From Ewingella sp. CoE-038-23 (lineage in GTDB: Bacteria > Pseudomonadota > Gammaproteobacteria > Enterobacterales > Enterobacteriaceae): DNA of 64,000 bases. Below the pieces are notes generated by a model. It ran no database searches. It was not told the DNA's origin and worked only from the letters and a program-made list of their open reading frames with translations. Below are positions 47,283 through 56,624 of this stretch, one piece after another. Made by a program: the position numbers and the translations under genes. How positions within the stretch are numbered: the first letter of the stretch is position 1; each line of letters begins with the position of its first letter. Where the stretch lies: positions 186,001 through 250,000 of the forward strand of contig NZ_JAZHOH010000001.1 in NCBI RefSeq assembly GCF_040419245.1, given 5' to 3'.

Positions 47283-49373
47283 ATGGAGAGCAAACAGCTA
47301 GAACAAGCGGCGATCGAGGCTGGGATCGCCGCCGGTTATATCAATGCGCATGGTAAACAACAGGCTATTGCTGCCGCTACTAAACGGGATTTGCTGGAGG
47401 CGATGGGCTGGGCCGCGGGCGTTCCACACGCCGTCGAAGCCCCCGTGCCGGTAGTAAAAGTGTTTATTAAGGGCAGCCGTTTAGCCCTGCCGATTGGCGG
47501 CGAAGGCGAGTTTCAGTGGCAGTTGAAGTTGGAAAGCGGCGCGGTGCAGCAAGGGCGCACCAGCGCCAAAATGACCTTGGCCCTGCCGGGGCGCATTTCC
47601 AGCGGCTACCACCAGTTGACGCTGACGCAGGACGCGCAAAGCTGGGAGTGCAGCATCATCGTCGCGCCAAAACGCTGCTATGAACCCGATGCCCTGCTGG
47701 CGGGGAAAAAGCTGTGGGGCGCCTGCGTGCAACTCTACACGCTGCGTTCCGAGAACAACTGGGGCATTGGCGACTTTGGCGATTTACGCCAACTGGTGCA
47801 GGAGATGGGCAAACGCGGCGGCGCTTTCGTCGGCCTCAACCCCATTCACTCGCTTTATCCCGGCAACCCCATCGCCGCCAGCCCATACAGCCCGTCTTCA
47901 CGGCGCTGGCTGAACGTGATTTACATTGACGTCAACGCGGTGGAAGATTTCCAGCTCAGCGAGGCGGCGCAGGCGTGGTGGCGCGAGCCGCAAACGCAGA
48001 AAATCCTTAAAGAAGTTCGCCGCAGCGCATGGGTGGATTACGCCCGCGTGGTGCCGCTCAAGCTCACCGGGCTGTCGCTGGCGCATCAGCGTTTTGTCAC
48101 CCGTAGCGCGTCCGATCCGCTGCAAAAAGCCTATCGAAAATTTGTCCGCGAGGGAGGCGACAGCCTCTATCAGCAGGCGGCCTATGACGCGCTTTATAGC
48201 CATCTGGCAAAGCAGGGCGAGCAGCCACAAGGCTGGCCGCACTGGCCGGAAAAGTACCGCAGCGCGCAGAGTGCCGCCGTCAAAGCCTTCTGCCAGCAGT
48301 ATGAGTCCGAGGTGGATTTCTACCAGTGGCTACAGTGGCTGGCGGAGTATCAGTTTGGCCGCTGTTACCACGACAGCCAGCAGGCGGAGATGCCGATTGG
48401 TTTGTATCGCGATTTAGCCGTGGGCGTGGTGGAAGGTGGAGCCGAAACCTGGGGCGATCGCGACGTTTATTGTCTGAAAGCCTCGGTCGGCGCGCCGCCG
48501 GATATCCTTGGGCCGCTCGGGCAAAACTGGGATCTGCGCCCGATGGATCCGCACGTCATGGTGCGCCGCGCCTATCAGCCTTTTATCGATCTACTGCGCG
48601 CCAACATGACCAGCTGTGGCGCGTTGCGCATCGATCACGTGATGACCCTGCTGCGCCTGTGGTGGATCCCTTATGGTGAAACCGCCGACAACGGTGCTTA
48701 TGTGCAGTATCCGGTGGACGATCTGCTGGCGATTCTGGCACTGGAAAGCCAGCGCCACCGCTGCATGGTGATAGGAGAAGATCTGGGCACGGTGCCGGTG
48801 GAGATCGTTAGTAAGCTGCGCGAAGGCGGGGTCTACTCGTACAAGGTGTTGTACTTCGAGCGTGACGCGGAGAATAACTTCCGCGCGCCGCAGTCTTATC
48901 CGGTGCAGGCGATGGCGACCATCACCACCCACGATCTTCCTACGCTGCGCGGTTACTGGCAGGGGGATGATTTGGCGCTAGGCAAGAAGTTGGGGCTGTA
49001 TCGCGACGAAGAGGTATTAACCGAGCTGTACGCCGATCGCGGTCGCGCCCGGCAGGGGTTGCTCAACGGGTTGCATCATTATGGCTGCGTGCCGAAAAGC
49101 ACCGGTCACAATGCAGACGTGATGAGCATGACGCCGACGCTCAATCGCGGCCTCCAGCGTTATGTCGCCGACAGCGCCTGCGCCCTGTTGGGCCTGCAAC
49201 CCGAAGACTGGCTGGACATGGGCGAGCCGGTCAACATTCCCGGCACCAGTGACGAATACCCCAACTGGCGGCGCAAACTCACCCGTACTCTGGAAGATAT
49301 GTTCGCCGACGACGAAGTGAATAAGCTGATCAAGGACTTGGATAAGCGCCGCAGGAAGGTGTCGGTGAGTTGA
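47283..49373 (+). CDS. malQ: 4-alpha-glucanotransferase (amylomaltase) MalQ
   Basis: 696-residue GH77 enzyme that moves maltosyl and longer units between maltodextrins. Signatures: WGIGDFGDLRQLV, SPYSPSSRRWLNVIYIDV, GALRIDHVMTLLRLWWIP (nucleophile Asp), VIGEDLGTVP (acid/base Glu) and TTHDLPTLRGYW (third Asp). An AAGGAG site lies eight bases upstream of the ATG. E. coli MalQ has 694 residues. Confidence 0.97.
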   Translation: MESKQLEQAAIEAGIAAGYINAHGKQQAIAAATKRDLLEAMGWAAGVPHAVEAPVPVVKVFIKGSRLALPIGGEGEFQWQLKLESGAVQQGRTSAKMTLALPGRISSGYHQLTLTQDAQSWECSIIVAPKRCYEPDALLAGKKLWGACVQLYTLRSENNWGIGDFGDLRQLVQEMGKRGGAFVGLNPIHSLYPGNPIAASPYSPSSRRWLNVIYIDVNAVEDFQLSEAAQAWWREPQTQKILKEVRRSAWVDYARVVPLKLTGLSLAHQRFVTRSASDPLQKAYRKFVREGGDSLYQQAAYDALYSHLAKQGEQPQGWPHWPEKYRSAQSAAVKAFCQQYESEVDFYQWLQWLAEYQFGRCYHDSQQAEMPIGLYRDLAVGVVEGGAETWGDRDVYCLKASVGAPPDILGPLGQNWDLRPMDPHVMVRRAYQPFIDLLRANMTSCGALRIDHVMTLLRLWWIPYGETADNGAYVQYPVDDLLAILALESQRHRCMVIGEDLGTVPVEIVSKLREGGVYSYKVLYFERDAENNFRAPQSYPVQAMATITTHDLPTLRGYWQGDDLALGKKLGLYRDEEVLTELYADRGRARQGLLNGLHHYGCVPKSTGHNADVMSMTPTLNRGLQRYVADSACALLGLQPEDWLDMGEPVNIPGTSDEYPNWRRKLTRTLEDMFADDEVNKLIKDLDKRRRKVSVS

Positions 49374-49388
49374 GTTTTGGCTCTACTT

Positions 49389-49408
49389 CCTCCCCTAATT
49401 AGGGGAGG
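49389..49408. repeat. Dispersed palindromic repeat, copy 1
   Basis: Perfect palindrome CCTCCCCTAATTAGGGGAGG 15 bases past the malQ stop. The same sequence recurs at 58799-58820. Both copies stand between the 3' ends of convergent genes and can form a long hairpin, so they may act as terminators or be a small mobile palindromic element. Confidence 0.8.
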
Positions 49409-49438
49409 GATCAAATCAAAAGCCACAGCAAAACCGCA

Positions 49439-51499
49439 CTACTCTAAATCCGGGTTATTGGCGATTTGCTCCACCGTCATTGGCCTGCCGAGCAAATATC
49501 CCTGCAACGAATCACAGCCTAGCTCGGTGAGGAAATCTTGCTGTTGGGTGGTTTCCACACCTTCGGCAACCACTTTCAGATTCAGCGTCTGGCCGAGGGC
49601 GATGATAGCTTGCACGATGCTGGCATCTTCGCTTCCCGCAATCAGATCATTAATAAAAGCGCCGTCGATTTTCAGTTCGCTGGCCGGTAAGCGTTTCAGG
49701 TAGAGCAGGCTGGAGTAGCCTGTACCAAAGTCATCAATCGAGGCTTTGACGCCAAAACGCGTGAGCTGCTCGAGGATCTCGACGCTGGCGTCGGGGTTGC
49801 GCATCGCGGTGGTTTCAGTCACTTCCAGCGTCAGCATCTCTGGCGGGATCTGATGCTTCTGCACAGTAGCAATCACCTTTTCCACCAGATTCGGCTGCTC
49901 AAATTGCAGGGCAGAGAGGTTTACCGCCACGGTCCAGGTGCGATGTCCCGCCAAGTGCCACTGGCGCAGCTGGCGACAGGCTTCGTTAATCACCCATTCG
50001 CCGATTGAGATGATCAGGCCGGTTTTCTCCGCCATCGGCAGGAAGACGTCCGGGCTGAGCATCACGCCGTGGCGCTCCCAGCGCAGCAGCGCCTCAAAGC
50101 CGGTCACCGGGCCGTGTGGCGCGACAAATTTTGGCTGATAGTGCAGGCGCAGCTCGTTGTGTTCCACCGCCATGCGCAAATCGTTGAGCATTTGCAGCTG
50201 GTCTTGCGCATTGGCATTCATCGACGGCTGGAAAAAGTTGTAGCCGTTGCGCCCGGCATTTTTGGTGTGGTACATCGCCGCGTCGGCGTTGAGCATCAGC
50301 TCGCGCTCGTTTTCGCCATCGCCCGGATAAACCGCAATACCAATACTCACTGACACCAGCAGCTCGTAGCGCGAAACCTGGAAAGGTTTAGCAATCAGAT
50401 GCCCGAGCTTGTCGGCCAGCGTCGCGGCGTCGTTGGGATCGCCGATTTCCATCAGCAGCACGAATTCATCGCCACCCAAGCGCGCCAAGGTATCCGAGGC
50501 GCGCAGGTGGGCCTGTAGCCGCTCGGTGACGGCAATCAGCAGCAAATCCCCCACGTGGTGCCCAAAAGCGTCGTTCACCGCCTTAAAGCCGTCGAGGTCG
50601 AAAAACAGCAGGGCGAAGGAGGATTGAGTACGCTCCGCTTTCTGGAAAGCCTGGCTTAGACGGTCTTCCAACAGGAGGCGGTTCGGCAAGCGCGTTAGAT
50701 TATCGTGCAAGGCGAGCTGGGTTAGCTCGCGGTTGGCCTGCGTCAAAGAAGAAGCCAGAATCGAGGTGCGCGCCTGCAAGCGGGCATCCAGCACGGAAAT
50801 AATCAGGGTGATGGCGAGCACGGCCAAGGTGACGACAATCACCAACAGCGCCAGCCAGTTATTATTCACCCCGGAAACTGCCGCCATGCTGTGGCTATCG
50901 TGAGGGAAATTGGCGGCGGCCATGCCGATATAGTGCATGCCGACAATCGCGGTGCCCATGACAATCGCCGCGCCGACGCGCAGCATTTTGACATTCGGCG
51001 AGTGCTGGCGCAGGTGAAACGCCATCCACAGCGCGGCACCGGAAGCCACCACGGCGACCACCACTGACAGCGCCACCCAGCGAAGATCGTAATCTATGCC
51101 GGGCATCATGCGCATTGCCGCCATGCCGGTGTAGTGCATCGCCACAATGCCGCCGCCCATCAGCAGGGAGCCAAGCAGCAGGCTCTGGGTCGGCAGCCGG
51201 TCATGGCACACCAGCCAGAGGGCGAACGCGGAAGAAACGATGGCGATCAGCATCGAAAATAGGGTGATAAGCGGGTCATAGCCCATCGACACTGGCAAAC
51301 TAAAGGCCAACATGCCGATAAAATGCATCGACCAGATACCAATCCCCATAGACAGCGCGCCGCCCGCTAACCACAGTTTCGACGCTCTTCCTTGTGTCGT
51401 TGCCACTCGTCCAGCCATGTCGAGCGCGGTGTAAGACGCGAGCATCGCAACGATGAAGGAGAACAGAATCAGGACATCGTTGTAATTACTGGAAAGCAT
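49439..51499 (-). CDS. MHYT-GGDEF-EAL membrane signalling protein
   Basis: 686-residue protein. The N terminus holds a seven-helix MHYT sensor (residues about 1-235) with its three motifs MHFIG, MHYTG and MHYIG; this domain is thought to bind copper and sense O2, CO or NO. GGDEF (RLGGDEFVLL) and EAL (TGFEALLRWERHG; IDDFGTGYSSLLYLKR) follow; both motifs are intact, so it may be a bifunctional cyclase/phosphodiesterase or one domain may regulate the other. The ATG at 51499 has GGAG five bases upstream. It converges on malQ. E. coli has no MHYT relative. Confidence 0.9.
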   Translation of the reverse strand: MLSSNYNDVLILFSFIVAMLASYTALDMAGRVATTQGRASKLWLAGGALSMGIGIWSMHFIGMLAFSLPVSMGYDPLITLFSMLIAIVSSAFALWLVCHDRLPTQSLLLGSLLMGGGIVAMHYTGMAAMRMMPGIDYDLRWVALSVVVAVVASGAALWMAFHLRQHSPNVKMLRVGAAIVMGTAIVGMHYIGMAAANFPHDSHSMAAVSGVNNNWLALLVIVVTLAVLAITLIISVLDARLQARTSILASSLTQANRELTQLALHDNLTRLPNRLLLEDRLSQAFQKAERTQSSFALLFFDLDGFKAVNDAFGHHVGDLLLIAVTERLQAHLRASDTLARLGGDEFVLLMEIGDPNDAATLADKLGHLIAKPFQVSRYELLVSVSIGIAVYPGDGENERELMLNADAAMYHTKNAGRNGYNFFQPSMNANAQDQLQMLNDLRMAVEHNELRLHYQPKFVAPHGPVTGFEALLRWERHGVMLSPDVFLPMAEKTGLIISIGEWVINEACRQLRQWHLAGHRTWTVAVNLSALQFEQPNLVEKVIATVQKHQIPPEMLTLEVTETTAMRNPDASVEILEQLTRFGVKASIDDFGTGYSSLLYLKRLPASELKIDGAFINDLIAGSEDASIVQAIIALGQTLNLKVVAEGVETTQQQDFLTELGCDSLQGYLLGRPMTVEQIANNPDLE

Positions 51500-51761
51500 G
51501 CAAACTCCACACAATAGGATATCTATATTAGGTGCTAATTTTGGCGCGGGATAATCGCATTAAATAATAATAAAGGCTATTGAATTAGCGCCTTTCTATT
51601 AAATTTACTTAAGCTTATTGCTCAATCCTTATAAATTCAGTTGCAAAACTCGTGAGAAGTAAACGTAATAGGAACAAGGTCTTTGCCTTTATAAAATACG
51701 CCAGCGAGCAGATGGTCTATAGTTAACTATTAATTTGGCTAATCAGTTTGGAGTTATAAAC

Positions 51762-52430
51762 ATGATCACGGTTCACCATTTAAATAACTCGCGGTCCCAG
51801 AGAGTACTCTGGATGCTCGAAGAGCTAGAATTGCCTTATCAAATTCAGCGTTATCAACGTGATGAAAAGACCATGCTGGCCCCGGCCTCACTGAAAAAAG
51901 TGCATCCTTTGGGGAAATCGCCGGTGCTGGTGGATAACGACCTGACGCTGGCTGAGTCGGGGGCGATTTTGGAGTACCTGCAAGAAACCTATGATGCACA
52001 AGGGAATTTCAAACCTACCGATCACTTCGCTCGCCAGCAGTATCGCTATTGGATGCACTATGCCGAAGGGTCGCTGATGCCGATTTTGGTGATGAAGCTG
52101 ATTTTTGGACGATTAGGCAAACCGCCGATGCCTTGGCTGATCCGCCCGATTGCCGGTGCCATCGGCAAAGGGGTGCAGCAAAACTATCTGGATAAGCAGC
52201 TGGCGACTCATGGCGCCTATCTTGAACAGCATCTGACTGAAAACACATGGTTTGCTGGCGGCGACTTTAGTGCCGCCGACGTGCAGATGAGTTTCCCGGT
52301 GGAAGCGATGGTGTCGCGCGGAGGATTAGATAAATATCCGAAATTGCATACCTGGCTTTCTACCATTCATGCGCGGCCAGCTTATCAAAAAGCCTTAGAG
52401 CAGGGTGGCCCTTACCAAATTGGTAGCTAA
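51762..52430 (+). CDS. Glutathione S-transferase family protein
   Basis: 222-residue GST: thioredoxin-like N-terminal domain (ITVHHLNNSRSQRVLWMLEELELPYQIQRY, GKSPVLVDNDLTLAESGAILEYL) and an all-helical C-terminal domain ending WLSTIHARPAYQKALEQGG. The active-site residue is probably Ser or Asn in NNSRSQR, as in beta or nu-type bacterial classes. GGAG lies nine bases before the ATG. Its substrate is unknown, and it stands alone between the MHYT gene and ghxP. Confidence 0.88.
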   Translation: MITVHHLNNSRSQRVLWMLEELELPYQIQRYQRDEKTMLAPASLKKVHPLGKSPVLVDNDLTLAESGAILEYLQETYDAQGNFKPTDHFARQQYRYWMHYAEGSLMPILVMKLIFGRLGKPPMPWLIRPIAGAIGKGVQQNYLDKQLATHGAYLEQHLTENTWFAGGDFSAADVQMSFPVEAMVSRGGLDKYPKLHTWLSTIHARPAYQKALEQGGPYQIGS

Positions 52431-52811
52431 TCAAAATTCCAGTGTTCTCTATTTTTCAGCAACGCCGATTTATATTTTCAGCAATACATAAGTGTTGCTT
52501 AATATCTTCGAATCGGCGGGTCTGAATTTTGATAACGCAATAGGAATATTGTTAAGCTATTAATCCTCTCCGGTTTTATTTCTTTATCTCTTGGGCCTTT
52601 TTCCTCCCTTTCAAAATAGCGCGGTCTATTTTCTTTTCTTCTAATGCCTTGCCTGATTTTCCATTTTTTCATCACCGTTTTGGCATGTTGCACAGCCTGC
52701 TAACCATTCAAAATAGGCGGTTTGCGCAAATTCTGTGGCGATCTGGCTTTTTATTGAACAAATCGCCATAAAATGTCGTGAACGGGAGTTGAAAAGAGGG
52801 GGTTAATGGCT
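52431..52811. other. A+T-rich intergenic region, no gene seen
   Basis: About 380 bp after the GST gene with pyrimidine-rich, A+T-rich stretches. I see no convincing gene, hairpin or repeat. PurR-box-like sites begin at its right end. Confidence 0.6.
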
Positions 52812-52883
52812 GGATAATCGTTTGCTTTGCAGTACCCGTGGTTTTTATTTCCGCCTTACGCGATGAGAGTTAAACGTTTGCCT
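52812..52883 (+). promoter_or_regulatory. PurR-box candidates upstream of ghxP
   Basis: GGATAATCGTTTGCTT (52812-52827) and AGTTAAACGTTTGCCT (52868-52883) match the PurR operator core (ANGCAANCGNTTNCNT) at 8 and 9 of 11 fixed positions. ghxP (yjcD) belongs to the PurR regulon in E. coli. A further 15-base palindrome ACGAAACGGTTTCGT (52947-52961) lies nearer the gene. Confidence 0.5.
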
Positions 52884-53006
52884 TGGTTTTGCGCATCGAT
52901 CTTGCAGGTTTTCGAGCACATTACGGCGGTTAGGGAAGCGAACGTGACGAAACGGTTTCGTAATGACCACGCAGGCATTTCAGCAAGACACTTCAGAGGG
53001 TTGCAC

Positions 53007-54374
53007 ATGGCTAGTCAACACAATCAAACGGGCAGTGGCGTTGCGCCTGCCGGTTCGCTTGATGCTTTCTTTAAAATATCTGCGCGTGGCAGTAACGTTC
53101 GTCAGGAAATCATTGCCGGTCTGACGACCTTTTTGGCGATGGTTTATTCCGTCATCGTGGTTCCGAGTATGCTGGGCAAAGCCGGTTTCTCCCCGAGCGC
53201 CGTGTTTGTCGCGACTTGCTTGGTGGCAGGCTTTGGTTCTCTGCTGATGGGGCTGTGGGCCAATTTGCCTTTAGCCATTGGTTGCGCAATCTCCCTGACT
53301 GCGTTTACCGCCTTCAGTCTGGTGCTGGGCCAGCACATTAGCGTGCCGGTCGCACTGGGCGCGGTATTCCTGATGGGGGTGTTGTTCACCATCATTTCCG
53401 TTACCGGGATTCGTTCGTGGATTTTACGCAATTTGCCGATGGGCGTTGCGCACGGCACGGGGATTGGTATCGGGCTGTTCTTGCTGCTCATCGCCGCCAA
53501 CGGTGTCGGCTTGGTGATCAAGAACCCACTCGACGGCCTGCCGGTGACTCTCGGCGCTTTCACCTCTTTCCCGGTTATCATGACGCTGTTGGGCCTGGCG
53601 GTGATTTTCGGTTTAGAGAAACTGCGCGTGCCGGGCGGCATTCTACTGGTGATTATCGTGATTTCTATCATCGGCCTGATTTTTGACCCGGCGGTGAAGT
53701 ATCAGGGACTGTTCGCCATGCCGTCTTTGTCAGACGCTAGCGGCCACTCGGTGCTGTTTAATCTCGACATCATGGGCGCGCTGAAACTGGCGGTTCTGCC
53801 AAGCGTGCTGGCATTGGTGATGACGGCAGTCTTCGACGCCACCGGGACTATCCGCGCGGTAGCCGGTCAGGCGAATTTGCTGGATAAAAACGGTCAGATC
53901 ATCAGCGGCGGCAAAGCGCTGACCTCTGACTCAATCAGCAGCATGTTTGCCGGTTTGGTAGGTGCATCCCCAGCCGCGGTGTATATCGAATCCGCCGCCG
54001 GTACTGCCGCAGGCGGTAAAACCGGCCTGACCGCCACGGTGGTCGGCGTGCTGTTCTTGCTGATGCTGTTCCTCTCTCCACTGTCGTATCTGGTTCCTGC
54101 CTACGCTACCGCCCCTGCGCTGATGTACGTGGGTCTGTTGATGTTAAGCAACGTCACCAAACTGGATTTCACCGATTTCGTCGATGCGATGTCCGGCCTG
54201 CTGTGCGCGGTGTTTATCGTTCTGACCTGTAATATCGTGACCGGTATTATGTTAGGTTTCAGCGCGTTAGTGATTGGCCGCATCTTCTCCGGCGAATGGC
54301 GCAAGCTGAACATCGGCACGGTGATCATCGCCGTGGCGCTGGTGGTGTTCTATGCCGGTGGATGGGCAATTTAA
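53007..54374 (+). CDS. ghxP: Guanine/hypoxanthine permease GhxP (NCS2 family, AzgA-like)
   Basis: 455-residue membrane permease with about 12-14 segments, closely matching E. coli GhxP (YjcD, 449 residues): [62 protein letters not shown] and [18 protein letters not shown]. It imports guanine and hypoxanthine with protons. The ATG at 53007 has GAGGG six bases upstream and starts where the homologue starts; the longer open frame from 52827 is leader sequence. Confidence 0.95.
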   Translation: MASQHNQTGSGVAPAGSLDAFFKISARGSNVRQEIIAGLTTFLAMVYSVIVVPSMLGKAGFSPSAVFVATCLVAGFGSLLMGLWANLPLAIGCAISLTAFTAFSLVLGQHISVPVALGAVFLMGVLFTIISVTGIRSWILRNLPMGVAHGTGIGIGLFLLLIAANGVGLVIKNPLDGLPVTLGAFTSFPVIMTLLGLAVIFGLEKLRVPGGILLVIIVISIIGLIFDPAVKYQGLFAMPSLSDASGHSVLFNLDIMGALKLAVLPSVLALVMTAVFDATGTIRAVAGQANLLDKNGQIISGGKALTSDSISSMFAGLVGASPAAVYIESAAGTAAGGKTGLTATVVGVLFLLMLFLSPLSYLVPAYATAPALMYVGLLMLSNVTKLDFTDFVDAMSGLLCAVFIVLTCNIVTGIMLGFSALVIGRIFSGEWRKLNIGTVIIAVALVVFYAGGWAI

Positions 54375-54414
54375 GATTTTTGGGGGGCGAAAATCTGACG
54401 CCCTTTTAAGGTCA

Positions 54415-54834
54415 AGGTCGTGGGCATCGGCCCACACCGACCAAGGGAGGCGCAAAACAGCACCCACTGAAACGGCACGGTTGAAATGCCTCAAAACCGC
54501 AGTCAAAAATGGCGCTGAGCGAACGGTTCGAGACCTTAGGCTCGAAGCCTGAAGCGAAGGCACCGCCTAAGCGGCGACATTTTGCGGTGAAGAACCGAAG
54601 TGACTGAAACACGTCCATCCAACGAGCGATAGCGCGCAGTAAAGAGCCGGAGATTCTTAAGAGGCGCGGCGATAGGCGCCTCTTAAGGCCGGTTTGGGTG
54701 GCAACCCAAGGTTTTGAATTTGAAGTTAAGTCGGTGTGGGCCGACGCCCACGGTTTTGAATTTAAATTTGAATTTAGTTTTTAAATTAAAAATGCATTAA
54801 AAGGGGCGCGTGTGGCCCCAACCACACCCCTTTT
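54415..54834. repeat. Hairpin-rich non-coding block with long-range inverted repeat
   Basis: No gene is seen in 54375-54939. The block opens with hairpin GTGGGC-ATCG-GCCCAC (54420-54435) and closes with a near-exact inverted copy, GTGGGC-CGAC-GCCCAC (54736-54751); the flanking GTCGGT bases are repeated too. Inside are a 12-bp-arm hairpin (54656-54667 with 54676-54687) and TTGGGT-GGCA-ACCCAA (54694-54709). GGTTTTGAATTT occurs twice (54710 and 54752 regions). A final hairpin (54799-54834) ends CCCCTTTT like a terminator. It may be a composite palindromic repeat or a structured RNA. Confidence 0.6.
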
Positions 54835-54892
54835 CAGCACGCTCTGATTTAAACCGTAACGGTTTTTGATCTACTATTCCTTAGGTATGTGT

Positions 54893-54906
54893 CAGGCGCG
54901 CCTGAT
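54893..54906. promoter_or_regulatory. Palindrome upstream of the antiporter gene
   Basis: Perfect 14-bp palindrome TCAGGCGCGCCTGA about 35 bases before the next start codon, preceded by a small hairpin AAACCG-TAA-CGGTTT (54852-54866). It could be an operator; no regulator is suggested by its sequence. Confidence 0.35.
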
Positions 54907-54939
54907 TGAAAGTCATAAAAATAAGAGTCTAAGGAAAGC

Positions 54940-56589
54940 ATGGAAATCTTCTTTACCATCCTCATTTTGATTCTGGTGGTATCGCTCTCCGGGGTGGTGA
55001 CCAGAATGTTACCTTTTCAAATCCCGCTTCCATTAATGCAGATCGCCGTCGGGGCGTTGCTGGCATGGCCGAATTTTGGCCTGCACGTGGACTTCGACCC
55101 TGAGCTGTTCTTGGTACTGTTCATCCCGCCACTGCTGTTTGCCGATGGTTGGAAAACCCCGACGCGGGAGTTTTTGCATCACGGACGTGAGATCCTCGGG
55201 CTAGCGCTGGTACTGGTTCTGCTCACCGTGGTCGGCATTGGTTATCTGATTTATATGATGGTGCCGGATATCCCGCTGGTGGCGGCCTTCGCGCTGGCTG
55301 CGGTTCTGTCGCCAACGGACGCCGTGGCGCTGGGCGGCATTGTCGGCAAGGGGCGTATCCCGAAATCGATTATGGGCGTGCTGGAAGGTGAGGCGCTGAT
55401 GAACGATGCGTCCGGTCTGGTATCCCTGAAGTTTGCTATCGCAGTAGCGATGGGCACCATGATCTTCACCGTCGGCGGTGCCTCGGTAGAGTTCCTCAAG
55501 GTGGCCATTGGCGGGTTGATGGCCGGTGTGGCGGTGACGTGGCTGTACAGTAAATCACTGCGCATCATGAGCCGTTGGAGTGGTGATGACCCGGCGACGC
55601 AGATCGTCTTCCTGCTGTTATTGCCGTTCGCCTCTTACCTGATAGCCGAACATATCGGCGTGTCGGGCATCCTGGCGGCGGTGGCGGCCGGTATGACCAT
55701 CAGCCAGTCGGGCATCATCCGTAACGCGCCGCTGGCGATGCGCCTGCGTGCCAACAGCGTCTGGGCGATGCTCGAGTTTGTGTTCAACGGCATGGTGTTC
55801 ATCATGCTCGGCCTGCAATTGCCGGGCATTCTGGAGAACTCGCTGGATCAGGCAACCCATGACCCGTCTATCGTCACCTGGCACTTGTTTGCTGACGTCG
55901 GCATTATCTACTTCGCCTTGCTGCTACTGCGCTTTGTCTGGCTGTGGGTGATGAAAAACATCAGTAACCGCTTCCTGAAAAAGAAACCGTTGCTGTTTGG
56001 CGCGTACAGTACGCGTGAACTGTGGGTAGCTTCCTTTGCCGGGGTTCGCGGGGCCATTACGCTGGCCGGTGTGCTCTCCATCCCGCTGTTCTTATCCGAC
56101 GGCACGGCCTTCCCATCGCGCTATCAGTTGGTGTTCCTCGCCACCGGCGTCATCCTATTCTCGCTGATTGCGGGGGTGATTGCGTTGCCATTCCTGCTTA
56201 AAGGCGTGGTGGTGGCCGATGGCACGGCGTATCGCGAAGAAGAGCGCATGGCGAAGTCGATTGCCGCTGAAGTGGCTATCGAAAGCCTGCATAAGATGGA
56301 AGAGCGTCTGGCGGCGGATTCCGAAGAGAATATCGATGAGCAGACGCTTAAAGAGATCAGCTCGCGGGTGATTGGTACGCTGCGGCGACGCACGCTCAAT
56401 AAAGATGATATTGAGACGGCGCTGAAGCTGGAAAACCTCGAGCGCCGCTTCCGCCTCACGGCGCTGCGCGCCGAGCGCGGGGAGCTATATCATCTGCGCG
56501 CGACGCAGAAAATCAGCAATGAAACGCTGCAAAAGCTGCTGCATGACCTCGATTTGCTCGAGGCGCTGCTGGTCGAAAAAGAGGTGTAA
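54940..56589 (+). CDS. yjcE: Na+/H+ antiporter, CPA1 family (YjcE)
   Basis: 549-residue antiporter, the same length as E. coli YjcE and similar throughout. About 12 membrane segments (1-415) include LSPTDAVALGGIVGKGRIP and GEALMNDASGLVSLKFA (the ND ion-binding pair) and SFAGVRGAITLAGVLSIPL; the cytosolic tail (420-549) ends NETLQKLLHDLDLLEALL. It exchanges Na+ for H+ at the inner membrane. In E. coli yjcE also follows ghxP. Confidence 0.95.
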   Translation: MEIFFTILILILVVSLSGVVTRMLPFQIPLPLMQIAVGALLAWPNFGLHVDFDPELFLVLFIPPLLFADGWKTPTREFLHHGREILGLALVLVLLTVVGIGYLIYMMVPDIPLVAAFALAAVLSPTDAVALGGIVGKGRIPKSIMGVLEGEALMNDASGLVSLKFAIAVAMGTMIFTVGGASVEFLKVAIGGLMAGVAVTWLYSKSLRIMSRWSGDDPATQIVFLLLLPFASYLIAEHIGVSGILAAVAAGMTISQSGIIRNAPLAMRLRANSVWAMLEFVFNGMVFIMLGLQLPGILENSLDQATHDPSIVTWHLFADVGIIYFALLLLRFVWLWVMKNISNRFLKKKPLLFGAYSTRELWVASFAGVRGAITLAGVLSIPLFLSDGTAFPSRYQLVFLATGVILFSLIAGVIALPFLLKGVVVADGTAYREEERMAKSIAAEVAIESLHKMEERLAADSEENIDEQTLKEISSRVIGTLRRRTLNKDDIETALKLENLERRFRLTALRAERGELYHLRATQKISNETLQKLLHDLDLLEALLVEKEV

Positions 56590-56598
56590 AGCCTCGCA

Positions 56599-56624
56599 AC
56601 GCGCACGCTATCCGGCGTGCGCGT
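56599..56624. terminator. Hairpin at the antiporter/LysR gene ends
   Basis: Perfect 10-bp arms ACGCGCACGC (56599-56608) and its complement (56615-56624) with a six-base loop, then CTCTTTG on the plus strand. It overlaps the last codons of the convergent regulator gene. Likely a terminator for the antiporter transcript, though the T run is short. Confidence 0.5.

Noticed and set aside
52499..52693. A 64-codon minus-strand frame in the A+T-rich gap after the GST gene
   Set aside because: Very basic product (many Lys, Arg and Glu), no ribosome-binding site or known motif, and no conserved neighbour.
52827..53006. In-frame extension of ghxP by 60 residues
   Set aside because: The homologue starts at the position matching 53007, which has its own GAGGG site; the extension covers the PurR-like operator region.
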